This document shows, piece after piece, positions 8,909 through 18,800 of a stretch of DNA of 47,666 nt. Every line of letters begins with the position of its first letter. Position 1 is the stretch's first letter. The position numbers and the translations under genes were made by a program. The notes below the pieces were generated by a model. That model had not been told where the DNA came from. It did no database searches and worked only from the letters and a program-made list of their open reading frames with translations. This DNA is from Acanthopleuribacter pedis (GTDB taxonomy: Bacteria; Acidobacteriota; Holophagae; Acanthopleuribacterales; Acanthopleuribacteraceae), in NCBI RefSeq assembly GCF_017377855.1, contig NZ_JAFREP010000053.1, forward strand, positions 1 to 47,666, written 5' to 3'.

Positions 8909-8950
8909 AGCTTTTTTGGTACGCCTTCTTGGGGCGAAAGCTACCAAGCT
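8909..8950 (+). terminator. Imperfect hairpin after purM
   Basis: agctt (8909-8913), ggta (8918-8921) and cgcc (8922-8925) pair in order with aagct (8946-8950), tacc (8942-8945) and ggcg (8933-8936). The result is a bulged stem 16 bases after the purM stop. It may end purM transcription or be a structured leader of the next gene. Known AvcD genes are preceded by a regulatory RNA (AvcI); this short space (8894-9013) does not let me claim one. Confidence 0.3.
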
Positions 8951-9013
8951 AAACGATTTCATTATGCTACCGATAACCTATAGAGATTTTAGATAGGCTA
9001 TTTGGTGGTTCAA

Positions 9014-10546
9014 ATGCGGGTAGATGAAGAAAATGAGGCTGGTGTGTTCACGGATCCGAGAATGAGACGTGAGTTCCCAGCCGGCCCGAAAGAGCTGGTG
9101 TTTGGATTTGTAGGCGCTGTTGGGACGGATTTAGATTATGTTGCAAAGACGCTTCAAGAACTGTTGCGCTTGTATTCGTTCAAAAGCGTTGAGATAAAAG
9201 TTTCCAGAGATATTATAGCCGGCATGTTGAAAGAGGCTTTGCCTGAAGATGCGTTCTCCAGAACTGAGGCTCTTATGAATGAAGGCAATAACCTGCGGAA
9301 GAAAACCGGCGAGAATGCTGTGTTTGCTTTGGCGATTTCTTCTCTGGTTAATAATTTGCGTACAGCGGGAAATACTGGTGAGTTAAGCCCTCTTGACAGA
9401 ACTGCCTTTGTGGTGCATTCGCTGAAGCATCCCGAAGAAATTGAAAAACTTAGGGAGACTTATTCTGTTGGACTTTATGTTGTCGGGGTATTTGCAGACA
9501 GAAAGTCCCGGTTAAAAGCATTGACCTTAAAGGGTATGACACCCGAACAGGCCGAAATTTTAATAGATCGGGATGAAGGGGAGAAGGTAGCCTATGGTCA
9601 AAAAACGAGAGATGCCTTCCAACGTTCAGATTTCTTCGTCAGCTTTGATTCTGATATAGCGGCACTACAAAATCAGTTGTTGCGAATCTTGGACGCTATT
9701 TTTGGGTATCCTTATCTTTCGCCGACCTTTGATGAGTTTGCAATGTTCATGGCTTTTTCCTCCGCGTTGCGTTCCGCGGACCTGTCGAGGCAGGTAGGGG
9801 CGGTTATTACCAAAGATCAAAGTATTATTGCAACAGGCGCTAATGATATCCCGCGTGCCGGCGGGGGACTGTATTGGCCGGAAGTCGACGGCTCTTTTGA
9901 AATTACAGATTCTCCCAATGGTCGGGATTACTGCCGTGGCAAAGATTCCAACAAAGAAGAGAAAATTAAAATTGTTGACGATATTGCACAACGTCTCATA
10001 GACGAGGGGCTTGTCGCGGCTTCTTGTGGTGAATCGGTTCGCAAGATCCTGGAGAAAAGCCGAATAAAAGACATAACCGAGTACGGTCGGGTTGTCCATG
10101 CTGAGATGGAAGCAATTCTTGCCGCTGGTCGTCAAGGGATTTCATTGAAGGGGACGACGCTCTTTTGCACTACCTTTCCCTGTCATAACTGTACCAAACA
10201 CCTTATTGCCGCCGGTATTGCACGGGTTGTTTATGTTGAACCTTATCCTAAAAGCAAGGCGTTTGAATTTCATGATGATGCGATTTGCGAGGGGGGCAAT
10301 TCGGTAAGTGAAAAAGTTGTTTTCGAGCCATTTATGGGGATTGGTGCCCGAAACTTTTTTAATCTGTTTTCAATGACAATGGGACGAGGCATTAAACTGG
10401 AGCGGAAAAATTCAGAAGGCAGGATTCGCGATTGGGCGCGAGAGGCTGCCGACATTCGTGTTCCCAACTTTTACATTTCTCTATTTGACCGAGAGCTTTC
10501 TGACGAGCAATATTTGAAAGACCTTCTGAAGCTAGTTGAAACCTAG
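9014..10546 (+). CDS. avcD: AvcD-type anti-phage deoxycytidylate deaminase
   Basis: Predicted anti-phage enzyme that deaminates dCTP/dCMP and depletes deoxycytidine nucleotides during infection. The N-terminal third resembles a degenerate P-loop NTPase (GFVGAVGTDLDYVAKTL, without a canonical GK[ST]). The C-terminal half is a zinc deaminase: H362 and E364 in VVHAEMEAI, then C390 and C393 in PCHNC. About 510 residues, as in known AvcD proteins. I prefer ATG 9014, with GGTGG five bases upstream; TTG 9002 and GTG 9005 are in-frame alternatives. The DNA is visibly AT-richer than purM beside it, consistent with horizontal acquisition. A 59-residue gene begins 12 bases after its stop. The family call is firm; the exact nucleotide substrate is inferred from the family. 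Confidence 0.85.
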   Translation: MRVDEENEAGVFTDPRMRREFPAGPKELVFGFVGAVGTDLDYVAKTLQELLRLYSFKSVEIKVSRDIIAGMLKEALPEDAFSRTEALMNEGNNLRKKTGENAVFALAISSLVNNLRTAGNTGELSPLDRTAFVVHSLKHPEEIEKLRETYSVGLYVVGVFADRKSRLKALTLKGMTPEQAEILIDRDEGEKVAYGQKTRDAFQRSDFFVSFDSDIAALQNQLLRILDAIFGYPYLSPTFDEFAMFMAFSSALRSADLSRQVGAVITKDQSIIATGANDIPRAGGGLYWPEVDGSFEITDSPNGRDYCRGKDSNKEEKIKIVDDIAQRLIDEGLVAASCGESVRKILEKSRIKDITEYGRVVHAEMEAILAAGRQGISLKGTTLFCTTFPCHNCTKHLIAAGIARVVYVEPYPKSKAFEFHDDAICEGGNSVSEKVVFEPFMGIGARNFFNLFSMTMGRGIKLERKNSEGRIRDWAREAADIRVPNFYISLFDRELSDEQYLKDLLKLVET

Positions 10547-10558
10547 AGGCGGTGTTCC

Positions 10559-10738
10559 ATGACACAAATCAACCCAAAATTTCTAGAAAGCCTCGAACGT
10601 TCCACCGACGAGGTCGCCAAGTGGCCCGAGTGGAAGAGAAACATCATGTTTTACAGGGGCCGGGTTGTTCGGGATACTTCCCCGCAACAAACCTTGGGGA
10701 AAAAGTCGGAAACACCCACGAGCAGGGACCCTCACTAA
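10559..10738 (+). CDS. Small 59-residue companion protein of AvcD
   Basis: This short gene starts 12 bases after the avcD stop, with a purine-rich AGGCGG about six bases upstream, so it is almost certainly co-transcribed with avcD. The protein begins MTQINPKFLESLER and has the pattern EVAKWPEWKRN at residues 18-28. I associate that pattern with very small proteins seen near defence genes, but cannot put a family name to it. The rest (residues 29-59) is basic and low in hydrophobics, with no membrane segment. It could be an antitoxin-like modulator of the deaminase or an unrelated passenger; its function is unknown. Confidence 0.6.
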   Translation: MTQINPKFLESLERSTDEVAKWPEWKRNIMFYRGRVVRDTSPQQTLGKKSETPTSRDPH

Positions 10739-10814
10739 GCCATTTTTTTTGGGTTTGTGAAAAAAAGGGGGCAACGGGTTTGGTGGTACGGCTTCGGAAT
10801 TTTTTCCAGCGACC

Positions 10815-13532
10815 TCACAAAAGACGAAGAGTGCCCGTATCGCCGTTGACTTCCACTACTTGCCCGTCTTCCAGCTGGTTGACGATGCCGGCGATGCCAC
10901 TTATGCAGGGTTTGCCTAATTCCCGGGCGACCACCGCGCCGTGTTGCAGGATGCCGCCCACTTCTAGCACCACCGCGCCCGCGTTGAAAAACAGCGGCGT
11001 CCAGCCGGGATCCGTCGTGTAGGCGACCAGGATATCGCCGGATTTGATTTTTTTCTCATCCGGTCGGTTAAGGACTTTGACCGGCCCCGTCACCGTTCCC
11101 GGCGAGACCGGACTCCCCTGCAGCACACCTGGCTCACGGGATCTGGGCTCGGGTCGCAGGATGCGGCCGCGCGAGTCGATGACCGGGGGGAAGTGGCGCA
11201 CGTGGGCGCGCACTTTATCCGTAAAGGCCGTGTTGGTTTGAACCGCGCGGCGCGCGTCGAAATCGGGCTGGGTTAGGGCTTTGGTGATCTCTTCAAAGCG
11301 CAGGCCGAAAACGTCCTCGGCGCGGTCCAGACGTCCGGCTTCAACGAGTTCGGCACCGACGGCCAATGCTTTGCGCCGCATGCCGCCGTTGCACAGGGTG
11401 ATCAGATATTTGGGGATGTCGCGCGTCGGCGTGAACAGGCACCAACGGCGGTAGAGCCAAACGAGCACGCGGCGTTGGAAGCCGCGCAATTCGCCCATCA
11501 GGGTTTGGTAGGTTGTTTCGCGCGCACGGACCTGCTCCTGGTGGAGCCTTTCGGGATTGGCGTGGTGCCGGTTTTCGATCATGGGCGTGATTTGGTTGAG
11601 GGCGATGCGGGGGTCGTCCTCATAGCCGGGCGTGGCTAGGTCCATTTCATTGGGACCGCGAAAGCCAAAACGCGTCACAAATGCCGACCAGGCTTGTTGA
11701 ATGGGCACCGGCATGCTTCCCTCGCGCAGTCGGCGCGCCGTTTCGCCAGGGTTTTCGAGGTCGTCCGTGTCGAGCAGCAAGCCGAGGCGAAACAGCGCGA
11801 GCCCCATTTCCACCACGATGTGGTTGTCGAAGCCGCGCTGGAGTTGGTCCAGTTGGCGGCGTTGCCTACCATTGGGTTTGCGGACAGCCAGGGCGGCCGG
11901 TAGCATGCCAAGCACCAGCATCGGCATCAGTTGCCCAAATAACCGCGAAACCATCAGTCGGCTGATCGGATCCGTACATTCGGTGAGTGATCGGTCGCTT
12001 TCGAAAAGCGCCCGCAGATCGCGTTCTACCTCGGCGATTTTGTCCTTGGCGCGGCGGTGGGCACGTTTGGGAAAAAGCAGCATCCACAGTACGTGTGCGC
12101 TGAAGCCGCTCATTTGCGCCGCGAACCGGGGCAAGCGGGTGAGCATGTTGATCCCGACCCAAGCAGGCTTCTTGGCCGCGCGGTAGGTTTGTGTGTCGAC
12201 CGATTTCAGAATGTCGGCCATCAGGGTATCGGTGGCCTCCGCGTTTTTGGCCAACTTCGTGGCATTCGAAAAAACCAGCAGGTTCGAGTAATTGATGTAC
12301 ATACGCCCGCCCGTGCAAAAGAAGAAGGCCGATGCGGGCTTGGGATAAAGCGGAATCGGCCCGACCCAGGACGCGAGAATGGCGTGAAATAGGTGGTTGA
12401 TCCAGTCAAGACCCAAGGGCGACATCGCCTGATTGAGGGTGATGCCCTTGGATAATGCCGCGTCGGCATAAAGGCGGCGCCGTTCACCCGGCGCTGTAAT
12501 CATCGACGGCGGCAGTGGAACGTACACCGAGATGGGTCGCGCTTGCAGCAGGTAAAGCTGTTCGCCGACGAAGGCCCACTCCACATCCACCGGATACCCG
12601 TGGTAGGCTTCCGTTCGCTTGATGAGCTCCAGCAGCCGCGCGATCTGGTGTTCGTTGAGGCAGGCTGAATCGCCGCGGTTTTCACGGCGTTCGAGCAAAC
12701 CGCCGTCGGGATTCAACCAAAGCGACGGTGTTTTGGCGCCGAGTTGTTGCTCGATCAGCCGGCCCGAGTGTTTCTCCACGATGAAGGTGTCGGGTTCGGC
12801 AATACCCGACACCACCGATTCTCCCTGGCCCCAATTGGCGGTTAGCACCAGCTCTTCATAATCGTTGTTGTGCGGATTCAGCGAAAAACCCACCCCCGCC
12901 ACATCACAGGCAAGATGCGGCTGAATCACCAACGCCAGTTGCGGCGCTGCCCCGGTGATATTTTTTTGCGCCCGGTACTGAAACACACGCGCGTCCAGGC
13001 TTGCCAGAAAACAAGCGCGCACCGCGTTGTCCAAATCCTCTGGTTTGACGCCGGGCAGCGTCTCGTAAATCCCGGCGAAGGAGGCGTTGACACCGTCCTC
13101 ATCGGTGGCCGAGGAGCGAACAATCAACAAGGCGTCCGGGTGGTTGTCGGCAAAATAGCGCCGGACCCGGCCCAAAACCTGCTCTTGATCTTCCGACCAA
13201 GCCAAAGCAGCCGCGGCGCGTGCCACTTCTTCACAAAGCGCGGGTATTTCCTCGGGCGCGGCATTCTGAAGCGCGTGCCACGCTTCGCACCGACCTAATC
13301 GCGCGTACCAAGACGCAAAAAACGCGGTGGTCAGCACCGCCCCGTCCGGTACCGGCAGCCCCTCGGCTGCCATCCGAAACAATGATTGGGCTTTGCCGCC
13401 CACGTTTGCACGCTCGGGCATCGCGGATTGCCCCGGTAAAAAAATCAAGGCGTCGATGGGAAGCCTCCCTAGGTTGGGTGGGGGATGAAATAGGCGGCGC
13501 CGTTTGTGGCGAAAAGGGGCGGCCTTAGCCAC
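10815..13532 (-). CDS. PEP/pyruvate-binding phosphotransferase-like enzyme
   Basis: Up to 905 residues with the layout of PEP-synthase and rifampicin-phosphotransferase-like proteins. An N-terminal ATP-grasp PEP/pyruvate-binding domain covers about residues 40-335 (VGGKAQSL, RSSATDED, NWGQGESVVSG, VEWAF...LLQARPI). A long less conserved middle and a C-terminal swivelling PEP-utiliser domain follow (SPGTVTGPV, then GGILQHGAVVAREL with phospho-acceptor H864). It is expected to phosphorylate some acceptor using ATP; the acceptor is unknown. GTG 13532 has no ribosome site. AGGGAGG sits six bases before an in-frame ATC at 13457, and ATG 13421 (residue 38) is another option, so the start is unsure. 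It begins 35 bases after the beta-sandwich protein gene, probably in one transcript. Confidence 0.82.
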   Translation of the reverse strand: MAKAAPFRHKRRRLFHPPPNLGRLPIDALIFLPGQSAMPERANVGGKAQSLFRMAAEGLPVPDGAVLTTAFFASWYARLGRCEAWHALQNAAPEEIPALCEEVARAAAALAWSEDQEQVLGRVRRYFADNHPDALLIVRSSATDEDGVNASFAGIYETLPGVKPEDLDNAVRACFLASLDARVFQYRAQKNITGAAPQLALVIQPHLACDVAGVGFSLNPHNNDYEELVLTANWGQGESVVSGIAEPDTFIVEKHSGRLIEQQLGAKTPSLWLNPDGGLLERRENRGDSACLNEHQIARLLELIKRTEAYHGYPVDVEWAFVGEQLYLLQARPISVYVPLPPSMITAPGERRRLYADAALSKGITLNQAMSPLGLDWINHLFHAILASWVGPIPLYPKPASAFFFCTGGRMYINYSNLLVFSNATKLAKNAEATDTLMADILKSVDTQTYRAAKKPAWVGINMLTRLPRFAAQMSGFSAHVLWMLLFPKRAHRRAKDKIAEVERDLRALFESDRSLTECTDPISRLMVSRLFGQLMPMLVLGMLPAALAVRKPNGRQRRQLDQLQRGFDNHIVVEMGLALFRLGLLLDTDDLENPGETARRLREGSMPVPIQQAWSAFVTRFGFRGPNEMDLATPGYEDDPRIALNQITPMIENRHHANPERLHQEQVRARETTYQTLMGELRGFQRRVLVWLYRRWCLFTPTRDIPKYLITLCNGGMRRKALAVGAELVEAGRLDRAEDVFGLRFEEITKALTQPDFDARRAVQTNTAFTDKVRAHVRHFPPVIDSRGRILRPEPRSREPGVLQGSPVSPGTVTGPVKVLNRPDEKKIKSGDILVAYTTDPGWTPLFFNAGAVVLEVGGILQHGAVVARELGKPCISGIAGIVNQLEDGQVVEVNGDTGTLRLL

Positions 13533-13567
13533 GATGTTTCAGTTCAGTGATCGTGTTTCGGGGCCCG

Positions 13568-15616
13568 TTAACGTTTTTGGGTTTCGCACAAATCAATGTC
13601 TTCCTTGCCGCCCACTACCTCCACATCGGCATATTTAAGCAGTTCCTCTCCATTGGGTCCCCGTGCCGGGTCGACGATGTCATAACGACCGGGCGGGGTG
13701 TTGGCGAAAAGGAAACCGTGTTTGCGCGCGACCGTAAGGTCCTGGTACACCGAACCATTTTCCATCGTGCCGATGAGCTTGAGGTTGGTGTCGGCCGGCT
13801 CACAGCCGCGAATCGTGGTCCCCGCCGGCACGTCGATCACCAAATCGAGCAGGTCGCCGTCTTCCACCACCACCTCCTGTTTAAAGGGTGGCGCCACGCC
13901 CATGCTGAGGAACAGGTCGTCCTTGCGGTGGGTCGTGCCCAAGAAATAACGGCCGGGACTGACATGTTTGATGGTGAAGCGACCCTGTTCGTCGCAGGCA
14001 ACCCGACGGGCGCGTTCATCTTTTTTGACCAGGTCGATCAGGTGATTGGCGACCTTGCCCTGAACCGAAAAAACGCCGGTGAGGGTGAATCGTTTGGGAT
14101 TGCCAAAGGTCACCTCTTGTTCCGGCACCTTTTCGATATGAACCGTTTTGGTGACCACATCCTGATCTGAGCTGCTGAGCTTGAGATCGGTCGGCCCGGG
14201 CGGAAGCCCCTTAATGTGGAATACATACTTGGTGCGTTCCTGTGCTTCTTCCGCGACACCCTTGGCACTGACCACTTCCAAACCCGAGGCGCCGGGGAAT
14301 TGATCTTGGTCGACGACCACCGTCAGTGAGGTGCCGCGTCGCAGGGTGATCACGGTGGGTTTGGCTTCCGCGTCAAATGGGGTTGGGACAACATCCTCGC
14401 GTTTTTCTGAGATATAACCTTCCGCGGAGACCTTAAACGCATAGCGGTGCGCCATGATCAGCGGATCGCTTTGGAAGAAGCCGTTTTGCAGGCGTCGGCT
14501 GCCGCGGTAATTGCCCGTGTGCAACTCGAACACCGCATCTTTGACGGGTTGGTGGCGTTCATCAACAACCTGCACCAAAATTTGGCCTCGGCTTCGGTTG
14601 ATGACGATGTCTTGCGGGGTATCCGACATCTCCGCGCGGAAAAGGAAGGGTACTTCAATTGGGGCAGAGGCTTGCACGTCGAATTTGAGCAATACCTGTT
14701 CATCCAAGGGCATGCTGGGAATGTTGAACAAGCCGCCCGCGTGGCGCGTGTGCGACTCGGAATGGATGGGGAACTGCTGATCCGCGCGAAAAAGCCGGAA
14801 GCCAAACTGCTCAACCGGGCGCCCGTCGGTTTCGTCGACCAGGCGCCCGACAAATCGCGGCGCGCGGCGCAAAACCACATCCGTGTAGGCGGCCCCGTAG
14901 GGATTGATTTCGGCGGAGATGTAACCTTTTTTCGTGAAGCCGACCCGCGCACCCTCAAACACCTTCTCCAGGTCATAACGTCCGAACGCATCGGTTTGAC
15001 CGTTAACCCGCGCTTTGCAGCCGCGGCAGTAATAAGCAACCTCGGCAAGGGGTCGGCCGTCTTCGTCTCGCACGGTGCCGACAATTTCCATGGCGCCGTC
15101 ATCCGTCGTCACCCGTGGTTTGGGCGTCAAACGGGCGATGAGATCCGTTTCCGGCCAGTTCAGTGAAAAGTCACCGCGCGCATAACCGACCGCGGTAATG
15201 CGCACCTGGTGTTCCCTGTACTTAGGCACGAAAAAGGCGACCTCACCGCGCGCATCCGTGACCCGCTCATAGGCAACCGTGTTCTTTCGATGATGCCAAA
15301 GGCGAACGACCGCCTCGTGCAGCGGTCGGCTCTCCTCATCCAATACCGTCACCGTCAAGCGATAGCCGTGAAGTGTCTGCTGTTCCGGTCGCCGCAATGT
15401 TTGTTTGCGGCCGGGCGTCGCCTCGGGCAGCGCCGCATCCGCGACCTCTATCGCGGGTTCCTGAACAGCGGTGGGTGTAGGCACCTCCGCCGTGGATTCA
15501 GCTTCTCGGTAAGGCCCTGTTTCATTCCGGGCCGGTTGCTGTAGGAACAGCCAAAGGGCGAGAGCGGCAAAAACAAGATTCGATACGACCAGGGCAAAAA
15601 CCAAGCGACGGTTCAC
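13568..15616 (-). CDS. Membrane-anchored beta-sandwich repeat protein
   Basis: About 682 residues. The GTG start at 15616 has GGAG six bases upstream and immediately precedes one hydrophobic segment (LVFALVVSNLVFAALALWLF, residues 5-24), so the protein is anchored or exported at its N-terminus. A Pro/Glu-rich spacer follows, then a series of carboxypeptidase-regulatory-like or Ig-like repeats recognisable by phrases such as VLDEESRPLHEAVVRLW, VRDEDGRPLAEVAYYC, VVDERHQPVKDAVFEL and CDEQGRFTIKHVSPGRYFLG. No catalytic motif is visible. Such proteins usually act as periplasmic or surface structural or adhesive scaffolds; the specific role is unknown. It is probably co-transcribed with the PEP-utilising enzyme downstream. 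Confidence 0.7.
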   Translation of the reverse strand: MNRRLVFALVVSNLVFAALALWLFLQQPARNETGPYREAESTAEVPTPTAVQEPAIEVADAALPEATPGRKQTLRRPEQQTLHGYRLTVTVLDEESRPLHEAVVRLWHHRKNTVAYERVTDARGEVAFFVPKYREHQVRITAVGYARGDFSLNWPETDLIARLTPKPRVTTDDGAMEIVGTVRDEDGRPLAEVAYYCRGCKARVNGQTDAFGRYDLEKVFEGARVGFTKKGYISAEINPYGAAYTDVVLRRAPRFVGRLVDETDGRPVEQFGFRLFRADQQFPIHSESHTRHAGGLFNIPSMPLDEQVLLKFDVQASAPIEVPFLFRAEMSDTPQDIVINRSRGQILVQVVDERHQPVKDAVFELHTGNYRGSRRLQNGFFQSDPLIMAHRYAFKVSAEGYISEKREDVVPTPFDAEAKPTVITLRRGTSLTVVVDQDQFPGASGLEVVSAKGVAEEAQERTKYVFHIKGLPPGPTDLKLSSSDQDVVTKTVHIEKVPEQEVTFGNPKRFTLTGVFSVQGKVANHLIDLVKKDERARRVACDEQGRFTIKHVSPGRYFLGTTHRKDDLFLSMGVAPPFKQEVVVEDGDLLDLVIDVPAGTTIRGCEPADTNLKLIGTMENGSVYQDLTVARKHGFLFANTPPGRYDIVDPARGPNGEELLKYADVEVVGGKEDIDLCETQKR

Positions 15617-15836
15617 GGCGGGCTCCGGGGTAGGTAATGTCACGCCACATTCTATCCGTTCCAGTGAGCACCGGATACCACAGGGTTTTATTTTTGGGTT
15701 GTCATGATCCGGGTTGGTGTGAGCCGCTAGTCCTTGTGGTTGCGGCGCGGATAGACCTTCAGCCGGCTTGAGTGGTGGGGTCTTCCTGGTTCTCTTTCCA
15801 AGCAATGGATCAATTGGGGGTCGTGGTGGGGGTTTT

Positions 15837-18800
15837 CTATGATTCGGTAAGGTCGTTCCAGAAACCGCGCCGCGTGAGGTCGCGGTTCACCGAGTGCAAC
15901 GCGCCTTGGTGCAAGATCCCGTTGACAAGGCGACGCACCCGACCCAGTTGTTGCTGTTCCTGGTGATAGAGATAACCCGGATAATCCTTGGGGAACTTGC
16001 TTTCGAGGCATTGATGAGCGGGGGACGTTTCGGTTTCATTCGAGGCATCTTCTTGAAGGTCTTTCGGCTTTCTAAGGTTCTGACTAAAGCCAAGGTTGAT
16101 AAGACCACAGAGTTGGAGCACCGTGGCGTAACAAACCTCGGGCTTGACCAGATTAAACGTCGACGATTTTCGATATAGAGGCCAAGAGAAAAGATCTTTG
16201 ACCTCAAATTTCTTGGGTTTGTTTGGGTCATGTGGCGACGCTTCTAGCTCCTCAAGCCATGGGAATAGTTCTTTAATCTGATGCTCTTCGGGTTTGTTGA
16301 GATCAAGTGTCGACGGCTTAATCCCGTTGACCCAACAGAAAAGATCTTGAACTTTTTGAAGCGCGACAGGTTTAACATAAGCATGTTTGACATGGATTGC
16401 ATTGTGGGGTTTAGCTAACGCTTTAAGGAAGAAGTATTCAAAAGATCCCTCTAGAGGTTTGGTTATAAGCTTATAAGCACTATTAATGATTCTGTTGTAC
16501 CTGTCTGATCGACCTTGTGGCGAAGGAATCTTGCTTGGGTCAAGCATATTCTTGTTTTCCGCACCGTAGGTTTCACGGTGTCGTGATTTAAGTGGACTAT
16601 CCTCGCAAGAAGAAAGCCGTTCGATTAAATAGGGGAGTTTGTTGTTTGTAAATGATTGCCATTGTTCTTTTAAGGAGAATTGGGTGAATTCAGATTTATG
16701 GATCTCGAAAGAATCTTTTGTTAATTCGGGCATGAGGTGAGTCGCTTTTTGATCAAGCCAGAATGCAGCCCATAAGGTGGAATATGCCTCTTTGGGCCCA
16801 GTATCGTCGAAGACCAAGTTAGACGAGTCAAAGTAGTGAAAGTATTTTAAAATAGTGTGTCCAAGGCACAAGCGATCCCATAACTCTTCTATGGCTGAGG
16901 TGCGAATTTTAGCGAGGAGGGTGAATTGGAAAGTCATGCTTAGAAAAAAGTCGTCAATGATATCATGTTCCAGTCCTAGAGGGAGGTGTTGAACTCTAGG
17001 GAATTCTGGGTGATAGATTTTGTTGACGGCGGGGCTGTCGATCACACCCGAAAGAGGGGAGAAGCAGGTACGAAATACCATGAGGTCACAGCGCGCTTCG
17101 GTGAAGATTCTATTGCTACCGTTGCTTTCAGGAAAGGGGGAGGCAGCGAACCGGGCTCCCAATAACTCCGTGAGGTGTTCGTTAAGTCGTCCCTGTGAAG
17201 AAGTCGTAGATCGTTTCAGAGTTAGAACTTTTTGGGGTCCTATTGTATCCTTAAGAAAGTTGTCAAAAACATGGCCCATTTCGTGAGTTACCAAGATGAG
17301 GCTTTCGAAGGATGAGAGGTGCCTGGCGTTGAGCGAGACGCCGTTTAGTTTACCATCAAGGGAGAGTTCCGGCGAGCTTGTGAAGTAAGGTAGAAAAGTT
17401 TGTTTGATTCGGTCTTTTGATTTCCATGAGAGTAAGGTTTTTATGAGATTTGATTTTGCTCTTCGGAGAGCTAGTGGTTGATTAGATGATTTGTTGAATT
17501 TTTTGTGTTTTTTTGTTCTCACTGGGCGCATTCGGATCTTCTTTTGAGGGCCACTGTCTTTGGTTTTTTCTTTTATATGCCAGAAGGTTAGGGTGATTTT
17601 GTAATGTCGAAGGTTTTTGTTTGATATTAGTTGGTTTTTTGCGTCCTTTAACATGTGGTCTATTTCTGCGAAGAGCCAGTTTTGGACTTCGGTGAAAAAG
17701 TTGTCGATCATCCAGGAGCAGCTTTTGAGTTTTTTGGAATGGGCCACTTTGAGGTCTATAAGCCGGGACATGCTGCGGTCGTGGTTTGGAAAATCACCGA
17801 ACTGGCGTTGGCTAAAGGCACGTTGGGCGAAGTCACAAAAATCGGACAAGTAAGCTTCCATGCCAATAAGGGATTTACTGGATGGGGCAGGCTTTTTCTC
17901 GACTCGAAGCCCTTCGGGATCGAAGCGGTAAAAGCCGCCGGCGGTTTCGGTCGCCTCTGAATCTTTCACTTCGGTTTTTAAATCTTTCACTTCGGTTAAC
18001 GAGAGAATCACTTTGAAAAAGTAGTTGAGGTATTTCAAAACATCAAGGTAAAAGGAAAAGGAGAGAGGGTCGACCAGAAAGCGATCAATGGAGCAGAAAA
18101 CCGTATTGACCATTTCTAGGGTTTCGGATGAAACATAATCAGAGAGATGTTCTGTAAGAAAATCAGAAAAGTAGTACTGTAGTTTGTAGTTTTCAATATA
18201 TTCTGATGTATGGTTAGTCCACCAATTAATGGCTGTGGTGATCCTGTCTTCTACCTCTGGGTACTCTTTAAGACTGCTTGATGCCTTGATGCTTGAATCC
18301 AGGTCCCTGAAAATCATGCCCAAATTGGCTTTGCTAAAGAAGGTGCAATCCGCATCTGGATTGAAGAACTTTTGTTCCGCCTCAAGACTGCTCGGTGATT
18401 GAGGGTGGGCCGTGGGAACGCCCAATTTTGATTTAAGGGTGAGTATGATCGAGGCCGCACGGGCATGAAAGGGTTTCATTTTTTCTTTGGGGTAGTTTAA
18501 CTGAATTTTGAAGACCTGCAGGGCGGCGATGTAATGCTTTAAGGAAAGCTGACGGCATGCAGAAAACAACTCAAGATCGTAACGACCGTTGAGTAAGGTG
18601 CGTTTATTTTGGGTTTTTGTGAGAAGAGGACAGGTGTCGTTTTCATTTCTGACGAGCGCGTGGATTTCTTCGGCCACCTTCTGTGCTTCATGGAGTTGAT
18701 CGACTTTTGCCGAAACCATGGTTGAAACACCAAAGTCCTCGTCGTCTTGATTGAGATATTTTTCCAGGCCCTTCAAATACTCTTTGTATTTTTTTTCCGT

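Noticed and set aside
10552..11022. 156-residue plus-strand open frame overlapping the end of the PEP-enzyme gene
   Set aside because: It runs antisense into a conserved C-terminal domain, while a better supported 59-residue gene in another frame explains the first part.
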